Program-made: the position numbers and the translations under genes
Part shown: in pieces, positions 18,540 through 26,276 of the stretch
How positions within the stretch are numbered: the first letter of the stretch is position 1
How the letters are laid out: each line of letters opens with the position of its first letter
The notes under the pieces: model-generated
What the model was told of the DNA's origin: nothing
The model's input: only the letters and a program-made list of their open reading frames with translations
The model's database searches: none
NCBI RefSeq assembly: GCF_019249215.1
Contig: NZ_JAESDI010000009.1
Location: 186,001-250,000, forward strand
Length of the DNA stretch: 64,000 nucleotides
Reading direction: 5' to 3'
From: Alteromonas lipotrueae
GTDB taxonomy: Bacteria; Pseudomonadota; Gammaproteobacteria; Enterobacterales; Alteromonadaceae

Positions 18540-19382
18540 TTACCGTACAGTCATTTTTCTAAATAACATGACGCCCATAAGCAGTAAGCAAAAAACCTGA
18601 AGTGAACCGCCACTATAGCCTTCTCTATGTTCTACTTTCGCAATCTTTTCTTCTTTTACTCTGGTTTTAAATCGAGCAAGTTCAGCATCTAAGTTTGTAG
18701 ACATATCGTCAACGGCTATACCAAACCCTTCTAAAGATTTTTCGGCCAACGAATCGTCAATACCTACAGCGGTGGTACGCTTCTCAAGCTTACTTACACC
18801 TGGCGCTCTGAACAGCATCTTTTTACTTTTGATATCGAAAACTGCAGTATCCACAAAGGTCTGTACCGTGTTTTCATTCCCTGGAATAACGTACATTCCT
18901 ACAATGGTCCAATACAATAACGCCGCGTTATTTTCGAGTGACTGAGTAACTTGGTCGTAAGACACTAACGCCATTACATCAACATCATATAACCTTCCTA
19001 CTTGCTCTAACGTTGAAAAACCTTCTCCCCCGCTTAAGTACTCACTAGGAATGATTTCAATGCGATCGATATACTCGTACTGAAGGAAAGACTGCTTAAC
19101 ATTTTCTAGAAGCTCGACTTGGTCTTTACCATGCAGGCCATCTCGGCGCCAATTGCTTGAAGGAACAAACGCAAGTCCCACCTTTACCGGTAATTGTAGC
19201 GTGGGAATTTCAGGCTGGTGCTTAACCCGGCTTTCTTCATCGGGGTAAAGGAAATCCATTAAACTGCTAGATTGAGCTTGTTTACCTGTGTTGTTACTAA
19301 CTATTGCACTGCATGCTGCGAGTGAAAAGAGTGCCGTGAGTAACATTGCCCCAGACATGGTTTTTAGTATTCTTGTTGTCAT
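18540..19382 (-). CDS. Rhombotarget-type lipoprotein with GlyGly-CTERM-like sorting tail
   Basis: 280 residues from an ATG with AAGGA six bases upstream (a TTG two codons earlier is less likely). A lipoprotein signal ending SLAACSA places the lipidated Cys at about residue 24. The body (SSLMDFLYPDE; LPVKVGLAFVPSSNWRR; LLENVKQSF) matches the rhombotarget lipoprotein family. The C-terminus has the tripartite sorting layout: SGGS, then the hydrophobic LQVFCLLLMGVMLF, then RKMTVR. In this family the tail is expected to be cleaved by a rhomboid-like rhombosortase. No rhombosortase gene is found in this window. Function of the mature lipoprotein is unknown. Confidence 0.8.
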   Translation of the reverse strand: MTTRILKTMSGAMLLTALFSLAACSAIVSNNTGKQAQSSSLMDFLYPDEESRVKHQPEIPTLQLPVKVGLAFVPSSNWRRDGLHGKDQVELLENVKQSFLQYEYIDRIEIIPSEYLSGGEGFSTLEQVGRLYDVDVMALVSYDQVTQSLENNAALLYWTIVGMYVIPGNENTVQTFVDTAVFDIKSKKMLFRAPGVSKLEKRTTAVGIDDSLAEKSLEGFGIAVDDMSTNLDAELARFKTRVKEEKIAKVEHREGYSGGSLQVFCLLLMGVMLFRKMTVR

Positions 19383-19547
19383 CGACAATCCTTTTTACTG
19401 CTATTGAAAGGTTACGAAATTAAATGGTATTTATCGTTTAAGGCGTTAACCGTAATACTTCAAATTACCCAAAATTTATATTTATTACTATATAAGGCAC
19501 CAGCTAGCCATAATGTGGCTTTGTGTAGGTATGAGCGCAGGCCTAGT

Positions 19548-19934
19548 TTACACATCAACGTTGTATTTTAAATCTGACGCCTCATCACCGGTAATACCAC
19601 GAAAACCCCATTGGTATTTTTCCTGTTCTTTAATCGTTATCTCAATGTCTACCGTGCTAATTCCCAATTGAGACTCGATTGCTTTAAAAAGCCCTTTAAT
19701 CAGTGCTTTTTGGGTGTCGGGCTTACGCCCTTTCATCACGTTAATTTCAATAACGGTATAGCTATCTGTTCTGCCACCAGGATAGAAAAAGTCTTCTTTG
19801 GCAAGCGGAATAAAGCGATGAGCGCGTTTGTCTTCCGGCATACCCAAAACAGATTGCATACAACGGTGGATCACATCAGACAACTGGCTTTTAATTGGGT
19901 TTAAGTGCTTATCAATTCCATAGATCACTACCAC
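19548..19934 (-). CDS. Tautomerase superfamily protein lacking the N-terminal proline
   Basis: 128 residues of the longer 'Tautomerase_3'-like type (AHRFIPLAKEDFFYPGGRTDSYTVIEINVMKGR; KALIKGLFKAIESQLGI; WGFRGITGDEASDL). The only start with a good ribosome-binding site (AAAGGA, seven bases before) is GTG at 19934, giving Met-Val-Val-Ile-Tyr. Superfamily enzymes normally use Pro-2, exposed after Met removal, as catalytic base, and no nearby start yields a proline. It may have lost tautomerase activity or use another residue. Single-gene unit between the lipoprotein and the esterase. Confidence 0.8.
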   Translation of the reverse strand: MVVIYGIDKHLNPIKSQLSDVIHRCMQSVLGMPEDKRAHRFIPLAKEDFFYPGGRTDSYTVIEINVMKGRKPDTQKALIKGLFKAIESQLGISTVDIEITIKEQEKYQWGFRGITGDEASDLKYNVDV

Positions 19935-19981
19935 AACGTTTTCCTTTATAAATTATGTTCAACGCGCGTAAAGAGAAAGTA

Positions 19982-21151
19982 CTAAAGCTTTTTGTCCTGA
20001 ATTTTTTTGAGTAAATTCGCATGACGGGTTTTATAAGCGCCGTTTTCAACATTTTCAGCCGTACTTTTCTTTATCGCGAGCGCTCTCATTTCTAATGCTT
20101 TTTGTAAATCTCCACTAGCTTCAAACCCATCGGCTAAGCTGTCGTAGGCATCCGCTTTATAAGGGTAGCTGTCGACATTGCTTTGAAATATCGTAATAGC
20201 CGATGAATAATCTTTTTCAGATAATGCTTTGTATCCCACACTGTTAATGGCGCGATAACTGGGCTTAATTTCATAACCGTACATTTCAGACTGTGCTTTA
20301 TAAAACTGCTTAATTGCTGGCATCCCGCCACTTAACACTTCTTTTGATGGCTGCAGCGACGTGTAAAGATTTTGGTAAGCCAACGAATGCCCAGCAAGCG
20401 CAGTGGTATTGTGGCTTTCTGAGGTATCTAAATCTGTATTGTAGCTAAATCCCTTTCGCTTATGCGTGTTTAGCAATTCGTGGTAGCGCTGGTAAGCGCT
20501 CAGCATATCGCCGCCTTCGCTGCCCATATTGATATACAAGTAGTTGTTTAATTCAGAAGTATCGGAAAAGAAGGTTTCGGCATCGTCAAAGATAACCTGT
20601 TCTTGCCACCATAAGCTTGGGCTAAAGGCAAAATGGGCTTGGAACAAATGGGGTCTAGACTGCAAGGCATACACCGACAATAGCCCACCTAACGAATGCC
20701 CTGATATTATTTTGTAGTTGTTGGCGCGATAGTTTTCGCTAATGTATGGCACGAGCTCTTTCTCGATAAAATCTAGGAAATTGTCGGCACCACCTGATAT
20801 TCCCCACTCGTTATAATTCTCATCATAAGTTGGGGTAAAGTCTCTTGAGCGATGGGTATTTGCGATACCAACTACTATCATTTCTTGCGCCATATTAGAT
20901 TGATTGAGCAAGTCTAATGTACCTACTGCATGGCTGAAATTTCGTTGACCATCAAGTAAATAGAGTACAGGATAACGTAACTTAGTCGGCTGGTGATAAT
21001 TATTGGGTAAGTGTATGAACAACTCATGCTCTTCATCGAGTATTTCAGAATGAATATTTAGGTACGTAGTTTCTCCACGTACTTTTGAGTACGAGTGTAA
21101 AGGCACCAAAATAAGTAAAAATACTGCAATCGTAATGACCGGTCTGAACAC
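19982..21151 (-). CDS. Secreted alpha/beta-hydrolase, esterase D/IroE-like, with C-terminal TPR-like part
   Basis: 389 residues. Signal peptide at the N-terminus (VITIAVFLLILVPLHSYS). The putative-esterase domain shows YPVLYLLDGQRNF, then the nucleophile elbow GHSLGG with Ser153, FSPSLWW, and a later H (SHNTTALAGHSLAY region) that could complete the triad. Residues ~290-385 look like TPR helices (YKALSEKDYSSAITIFQS; ADAYDSLADGFEASGDLQKA). It is probably a periplasmic esterase acting on small acyl or siderophore-type esters; no siderophore genes lie nearby. Confidence 0.82.
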   Translation of the reverse strand: MFRPVITIAVFLLILVPLHSYSKVRGETTYLNIHSEILDEEHELFIHLPNNYHQPTKLRYPVLYLLDGQRNFSHAVGTLDLLNQSNMAQEMIVVGIANTHRSRDFTPTYDENYNEWGISGGADNFLDFIEKELVPYISENYRANNYKIISGHSLGGLLSVYALQSRPHLFQAHFAFSPSLWWQEQVIFDDAETFFSDTSELNNYLYINMGSEGGDMLSAYQRYHELLNTHKRKGFSYNTDLDTSESHNTTALAGHSLAYQNLYTSLQPSKEVLSGGMPAIKQFYKAQSEMYGYEIKPSYRAINSVGYKALSEKDYSSAITIFQSNVDSYPYKADAYDSLADGFEASGDLQKALEMRALAIKKSTAENVENGAYKTRHANLLKKIQDKKL

Positions 21152-21237
21152 AACATATTCCTTTATTTTTTTAGTTTTAGTCCGTGGTTAACTTTTAATC
21201 TTACCCGCTCAATGCCAACAAGAAAAGGACACGTTAT

Positions 21238-21615
21238 TTACGCCAAAATAGCATTGATGAAATGTTGACCTTGTTCGCTAAAAAGCCAAATAAACGCAAA
21301 GTAATTTAGCGTCACCGTAGCCCAATAAACTCGCTTAAATGAAACTTTAGCCGACTTGTGTCTTAATTTTCGTTGGGCAAGATACGCCCCAGGCCAACCA
21401 CCAAGTAAACTTAAAAGATGAAGACGAGTTTCTGGTACACGCCATTTTCCTTTGCGAGCGGCCGATTTATCAAAAGCATACATGGCAAAAGTTATCGTGC
21501 TGATAGTAATGTAAAGGTATACCACTTCTACAGGTAATAAATTCAGAAAAGCCGCTGCTATTAAGGCGGTGCAAAAGGTAAGAGTGATAAGTACGCCGAA
21601 TTTGCTTACAGCCAT
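21238..21615 (-). CDS. DUF1294 membrane protein
   Basis: 125 residues with four predicted helices. The DUF1294 signature is clear: YAFDKSAARKGKWRVPE, then LHLLSLLGGWPGAYLAQRKLRHKSAK, FKRVYWATVTLNYFAF. Family function is unknown. Its start overlaps the 3' end of the upstream methyltransferase gene by ten bases, so the two are translationally coupled. Confidence 0.85.
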   Translation of the reverse strand: MAVSKFGVLITLTFCTALIAAAFLNLLPVEVVYLYITISTITFAMYAFDKSAARKGKWRVPETRLHLLSLLGGWPGAYLAQRKLRHKSAKVSFKRVYWATVTLNYFAFIWLFSEQGQHFINAILA

Positions 21616-22064
21616 CTTCGAACCGTTTTCATATATTCTGTATAGCTGGCGCCAAATTTATCCGTTAGAAATGCCTCTTCGGGTATTATCTGGTACTTAT
21701 TCATGTACCACACAAAAAGCAGAATAAAGACAACATTAACGGGGTTGGCCGTGTAAAGCCCAATACCCACCAAACACAACAACATACCTACATACATGGG
21801 GTTCCTACTGTACTGATACACACCTGAAGTCACTAAACTAACAACACGTTCGGTTTTGATAGGATGTACCGAGGTTTTGTGTTTTTTGAACGAAACGACA
21901 CCTATAACCGCTATTCCAACACCCAACAATAGAAATAGAATTAGCGTCTCAAACTTGTATTGATATTCAACACTTACACCCCGAGCGACTTTGGTCGTCA
22001 CCACCATAAAAAAGGCTGACAGTAAAAAGACGGCAACTGGCGGGATTTTTTGCTCAAGCTTCAT
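21606..22064 (-). CDS. Isoprenylcysteine carboxyl methyltransferase-like membrane protein
   Basis: 152 residues with four to five membrane helices. The SAM-binding half of the PEMT/ICMT fold is visible: SLVTSGVYQYSRNPMYVGML (RNPxY element), then IPEEAFLTDKFGASYTEYMKTVRRWL (EExxL...Y..Y...VRRW). Bacterial members methylate unknown lipid or small-molecule substrates at the inner membrane. Co-transcribed with the DUF1294 gene. Confidence 0.85.
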   Translation of the reverse strand: MKLEQKIPPVAVFLLSAFFMVVTTKVARGVSVEYQYKFETLILFLLLGVGIAVIGVVSFKKHKTSVHPIKTERVVSLVTSGVYQYSRNPMYVGMLLCLVGIGLYTANPVNVVFILLFVWYMNKYQIIPEEAFLTDKFGASYTEYMKTVRRWL

Positions 22065-22154
22065 CGTGCTTCCTTGTGACTAATACGTAATTTGAAAGCT
22101 GCCGAGCAAGTAGATAAGCTATACCCATCGACTCGCTCTTACCAATATTCAACG

Positions 22155-22664
22155 TTACTTTTCATCGAAACTGACCGGTTCAACACCTTTATTTTTAGGT
22201 CGAATAACAACAGTTCCAGCCATTTTGTCATGCCATCCTTGTTTTTTGGTATCCCATAACACCCATAAAAAGCCTAAGCCTAGGGGGAATATAGAAACGT
22301 AATATCCTATATAGCGAATTATAGACTGGCGTATTGTGGGCGCACTTCCCGTTTTAGCATGAACCACCTTAACGTTAAGCACCATTTTGCCTGGCGTAGC
22401 CGATTTATATACCCAAAATAATATTGTGGCAATTAACGGTAGAACATAACTAATTAAGACATCAACTATACCTACAACAGAGTCCTCAGCAGTCCAATAT
22501 CCATTGCCATAAATTAGATGCAGTAGTGGAAAAGTAATCGCTAATAAAAGTAATGTATCAATAATTGATGCGCCAAATCTAATCCCAAAACCTGCATACA
22601 CATACGCTTCTTCGTATTCTTTTTTATATTCAGCGCCAGTATCTGAGGAGGTTGTACTATTCAT
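22155..22664 (-). CDS. RDD family membrane protein
   Basis: 169 residues from an ATG with GGAGA five bases upstream; a TTG at 22685 is less likely. The RDD signature is present: YAGFGIRFGASIIDTLLLL, then SATPGKMVLNVKVV, then QSIIRYIGYYVSIFPLGLGFLWVLWDTKKQGWHDKMAGT. Three to four helices. Function unknown; some RDD proteins act in ion transport. Lies 17 bases after the M23 peptidase stop, an apparent two-gene operon. Confidence 0.87.
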   Translation of the reverse strand: MNSTTSSDTGAEYKKEYEEAYVYAGFGIRFGASIIDTLLLLAITFPLLHLIYGNGYWTAEDSVVGIVDVLISYVLPLIATILFWVYKSATPGKMVLNVKVVHAKTGSAPTIRQSIIRYIGYYVSIFPLGLGFLWVLWDTKKQGWHDKMAGTVVIRPKNKGVEPVSFDEK

Positions 22665-22681
22665 TATATCTCCATTTTTAA

Positions 22682-23194
22682 TCAATCAACCGTGCTTAAG
22701 TACGATATTGGATTTAAATAATACGCCTTCTTAGCACCTTGAGTCGATTCATCAGCCAACCAAAAATAGGGAAACAACGAAACAATACTATAATGCAGAT
22801 GAGGCGCTTTACCTTGGGCATTGCCTGTTGAACCAACCGTACCGATTTTTGAACCATTGGAAACAAGTGTAATGCCGTCAATATCTATTGAATCAAGATG
22901 CGCATAATAATGCAGCCGCCACTTAGGCCCTAAGGCAAGTATGATATTGCCGCCTTTTGGCTTCTGACCTTGATAGATAATAAGTTGATGCGTGGATGAC
23001 AGCACCGACGTGCCCTTTTGAGCAAAGATATCGATACCTTTGTGGACCCCTGAAGTGCCCCAGGGTTCATACCAAAAAGTGTCTTTGTTCCAATCAGCGG
23101 CACTGGCGTTATCTACGGGAGTAGTTCGCGGTTCTGGTATAACAAAGCCAAGTAGTACAACGACGCATAGCCCTAACAAAATCCTTCTCATCAT
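22682..23194 (-). CDS. M23 family (LytM-type) metallopeptidase
   Basis: 170 residues. N-terminal signal/anchor (ILLGLCVVVLLGFVIPE), then the peptidase domain with zinc ligands in HKGIDIF (H and D of HxxxD) and HLHY (HxH). The intervening GSTGNAQGKAPHLHYSI is typical. It would cleave peptidoglycan cross-links in the periplasm, or act as a regulator if inactive; the zinc site looks intact. AAGG lies four bases before the first of two tandem ATG codons. Confidence 0.87.
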   Translation of the reverse strand: MMRRILLGLCVVVLLGFVIPEPRTTPVDNASAADWNKDTFWYEPWGTSGVHKGIDIFAQKGTSVLSSTHQLIIYQGQKPKGGNIILALGPKWRLHYYAHLDSIDIDGITLVSNGSKIGTVGSTGNAQGKAPHLHYSIVSLFPYFWLADESTQGAKKAYYLNPISYLSTVD

Positions 23195-23309
23195 TAAACC
23201 TTATGAACCCAGTAGTTGGAAGGCGTTGTGGTGCGTTAAGGTCTATACTCGACCTTCCATTTACTCACAGTCGCACACTCGGCTCTATTAACAATCGAAA
23301 AACGTAGAG

Positions 23310-23492
23310 TTAGTTTTTACCGCAGCACTTCTTAAATTTAACTTCACTACCGCAGTGACAAGGACTGTTGCGACCAATCTTTGGTGCCGAACGGGTTATT
23401 GGGCTTTTGGGCGGGCAGCAGCTTGTGTTTGTACAACCTTTACTAGATTCTTCAAAGGTACTTGCTGCATGCTTATTTGTATTATCAGTCAT
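23310..23492 (-). CDS. Small SEC-C motif protein
   Basis: 60 residues from the ATG at 23492; an in-frame start at 23534 would add 14 residues. The C-terminus [20 protein letters not shown] is the SEC-C zinc-binding motif (CxC...CC) found at the tail of SecA and in many small proteins. The N-terminal part is polar and Cys-containing ([12 protein letters not shown]) with no known domain. No strong ribosome-binding site, so the exact start is uncertain. Probably a metal-binding adaptor; role unknown. Confidence 0.6.
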   Translation of the reverse strand: MTDNTNKHAASTFEESSKGCTNTSCCPPKSPITRSAPKIGRNSPCHCGSEVKFKKCCGKN

Positions 23493-23611
23493 CACTACGC
23501 TAATTTTAACGCTATAAAACTTAGACTTTATCAAATTTGCTAAAAATACGCATTTAGATATGAGCCTGCACTATCTTAGAATGCTCGACCCATTTTTATC
23601 ATTCCACATCG

Positions 23612-23932
23612 TTACTGATTGTAAGCGTATGAAAATACTAGCTTACAGTTTATATGCTTTAACATTTTATTGACCGAGGAAGGAACATCAACAATGTTGT
23701 TGTCTTTACTACTAAGCACCGACAAATAAATATCGCAATTGGCAAGTGCGACTTGTTGGCGCTCGAAAAAAATCATCAATGGGTCAAAGATATCTTCGGT
23801 AAGTGGAATTATTCCCACATAACAATTTTTATCTTCAACATAGCGAGTAGATGAATTCGCCACTTCTCGTTCTAACGTGTGAGCTTGTAATTTATTGAGC
23901 GATAGAAACCTAAAACTAACCTCTACATTCAT
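23612..23932 (-). CDS. Hypothetical protein
   Basis: 106 residues, soluble, beginning MNVEVSFRFLSLNKLQ with an AATTTAAATG start context and ending KLVFSYAYNQ. Predicted alternating beta and helical segments; no motif I recognise. The composition looks protein-like and the frame has no competing gene on the other strand. Function unknown. Confidence 0.5.
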   Translation of the reverse strand: MNVEVSFRFLSLNKLQAHTLEREVANSSTRYVEDKNCYVGIIPLTEDIFDPLMIFFERQQVALANCDIYLSVLSSKDNNIVDVPSSVNKMLKHINCKLVFSYAYNQ

Positions 23933-24290
23933 TTAAATTCCTGAGATTACCGTTGGCTTATAATACTAAGCCAACTAAAAATGGCATTGAGCCTATTAAG
24001 GTGAGACTCAAAGCCTACCCTCTGCACGCTTAAAATAAAACAAGATTTCACACAATGTACCCGGGTTATAAGACAGCTTATGAGGCGGCTTATGAGCTAA
24101 AATCTAAAAATAGCGATAGCAGACTAAGCCTTTATTTTTCGCTTTACGCTATTCACCTTTACACAAAATCATTTAGCCATCGCTTTTTGTTGCAAATTTG
24201 TTTTACAAAGCGTGCTAGTCACTCCAAAATATAACGCTAAAATATATGTACTCCCCAATACATAAAAACAACAACGACAAGAGCAAACTT
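23933..24290. other. Divergent intergenic region, no gene seen
   Basis: A/T-rich spacer between the hypothetical gene and the M2 peptidase, which are divergent, so both promoters should be here. Repeated short runs such as AAGACAGCTTATGAGGCGGCTTATGAGC are visible near 24071-24099, containing a direct repeat GGCTTATGAG-like unit. No ORF or RNA gene was recognised. Confidence 0.4.
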
Positions 24291-26114
24291 ATGTTTTCAA
24301 CTAAACGCACTATCGTCGCAGCGCTAGTTAGCATTACGCTAATAGGTTGCGGTGAAGCTACTACTAAAACTGAAACCACACCTGCGGCACCTACCGCGCA
24401 AGATGCGCAAGAATTCCTTATTAATGCGCAAAACGACATTAGTAAAATGCAGGTGCCAGCCGCACATGCCGAGTGGAGTTACGCCACTAACATCAATTTT
24501 GATACCGCCGCAGTCAGTGCCTATTTTAATGAAGTACTGTCCAGCAAAGTAGCGGTATTAGCCAAAGAAGCGGCTAAATTTAACGATGTTGAAGTAGATG
24601 AAAATACCCGTCGTCAACTCAATTTGCTCAAAAACGGGCTTACCATGCCACCTCCGTCAGAACCTGCGAAAGCAGAGCAACTTGCTAAAATTGGTTCTGA
24701 GCTTAGTGCAATGTATGGTTCTGGTCAGTACTGCATGGAAGATGGCACCTGTAAAAGCTTGGTAGAAATGAGCAGTGAAATGGCGACTGTTCGCGATGCC
24801 GACACCTTACTAGAGTACTGGAAAGGTTGGCGTGAAGTGTCTGTGCCTATGAAGCCGCTTTATGAACAACAGGTCAATTTGGCTAACGAAGGCGCTGCTG
24901 AATTAGGCTTTCAAAACGTTAGCGAACTATGGCGCGGTAAATACGATATGCCAGCCGACGACTTCCCGAAAGAACTTGATAGGTTGTGGGGACAAGTTGC
25001 GCCTTTCTACGAATCGTTGCACTGTCACGTTCGTGCTAAGTTGGGTGAGCATTATGGTGAAGAATTAGTACCTCAAGACCAACCTATTCCAGCGCACTTG
25101 TTAGGCAATATGTGGGCGCAAACGTGGGGCAATGTTTACGATATCGTGAAGCCTGAACAAGAGATGACGGTGCCAGACGTGACATCATCACTTGTTGCGC
25201 AGGACTATGATGAAATAAAAATGGTGAAACAGGCTGAGTCTTTCTTTTCTTCACTGGGCTTTGCGCCGCTGCCTGATACGTTTTGGGAGCGTTCTATGTT
25301 CCAAAAACCTGAAGGTCGAGACGCACAGTGTCACGCTTCAGCCTGGGACTTAGACGACAAAGACGATTTACGTATAAAAATGTGTATCCAAAAAACGGGG
25401 GAAGAGTTTAATGTTATTCACCATGAACTGGGTCACAACTATTATCAGCGTGCCTATAAAGACCAACCTTTATTGTACCGTGGTTCAGCTAACGATGGCT
25501 TCCATGAAGCGATTGGCGACACCATTGCCTTGTCGATCACGCCAAAGTACCTCAAAGAAATTGGTTTGATTGACGAAATTCCAGACGCGTCTAACGACAT
25601 AGGCATGCTAATGCAGGTGGCGCTAGATAAGATTGCCTTTATTCCATTTGGCCTGATGGTCGATCAGTGGCGCTGGAAAGTCATGGCAGGTGAAGTATCA
25701 CCTGAGCAATACAATACACTTTGGTGGGAATTAAGAGAAAAATACCAAGGCGTAAAAGCACCGGTAGACAGACCTGCTGATGCGTTTGACCCAGGTGCTA
25801 AATACCATGTTCCCGCTAATGTGCCCTACACGCGCTATTTCTTAGCACATATTTTGCAATTCCAATTCCACAAAGCGTTATGTGATATTGCGGGTGATGA
25901 AGGCCCACTTAATCGCTGTTCTATTTATAACAGTGAAGAAGCAGGTACAGCACTAAACGCCATGCTTGAAATGGGCATGAGCCAGCCATGGCAAAAGGCG
26001 TTAGAAACCCTCACTGGCTCGCCTGAAATGGATGCAAGTACCATTGCTGACTACTTTGCACCGTTAAAATCATGGTTAGATGAGCAAAATGCTACGCGTC
26101 AGTGTGGCTGGTAA
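24291..26114 (+). CDS. M2 family metallopeptidase (peptidyl-dipeptidase A, ACE-like) lipoprotein
   Basis: 607 residues. The chosen ATG begins MFSTKRTIVAALVSITLIGC, a lipoprotein signal with Cys20; an upstream ATG at 24246 would put 15 polar residues before it. The catalytic zinc motif HELGH lies at about 378-382 (HHELGHNYYQRAY) and the third ligand glutamate in FHEAIGDTIALS about 24 residues later. This is the angiotensin-converting-enzyme fold, removing C-terminal dipeptides from oligopeptides in the periplasm or at the outer membrane. It suits a marine heterotroph that feeds on protein. Single-gene unit ended by the terminator at 26146. Confidence 0.92.
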   Translation: MFSTKRTIVAALVSITLIGCGEATTKTETTPAAPTAQDAQEFLINAQNDISKMQVPAAHAEWSYATNINFDTAAVSAYFNEVLSSKVAVLAKEAAKFNDVEVDENTRRQLNLLKNGLTMPPPSEPAKAEQLAKIGSELSAMYGSGQYCMEDGTCKSLVEMSSEMATVRDADTLLEYWKGWREVSVPMKPLYEQQVNLANEGAAELGFQNVSELWRGKYDMPADDFPKELDRLWGQVAPFYESLHCHVRAKLGEHYGEELVPQDQPIPAHLLGNMWAQTWGNVYDIVKPEQEMTVPDVTSSLVAQDYDEIKMVKQAESFFSSLGFAPLPDTFWERSMFQKPEGRDAQCHASAWDLDDKDDLRIKMCIQKTGEEFNVIHHELGHNYYQRAYKDQPLLYRGSANDGFHEAIGDTIALSITPKYLKEIGLIDEIPDASNDIGMLMQVALDKIAFIPFGLMVDQWRWKVMAGEVSPEQYNTLWWELREKYQGVKAPVDRPADAFDPGAKYHVPANVPYTRYFLAHILQFQFHKALCDIAGDEGPLNRCSIYNSEEAGTALNAMLEMGMSQPWQKALETLTGSPEMDASTIADYFAPLKSWLDEQNATRQCGW

Positions 26115-26145
26115 TGTTTTAGCCAACTAAATGATTTAATAGTAG

Positions 26146-26171
26146 AACCTCGTTAATCGGGGTTTTTTTTT
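26146..26171 (+). terminator. Rho-independent terminator after the M2 peptidase
   Basis: AACCTCG pairs with CGGGGTT across a TTAAT loop (one T-G pair), followed by nine T residues. Confidence 0.85.
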
Positions 26172-26276
26172 ATCTGCGCTTGTATCTCGTAAATGCAAAA
26201 TTAATACTTATGTCCCATTTTTACTAGGTTAACCCTAGTATATCGTAACGCTTGTTCCCAATTCCCGAGCGTATTT

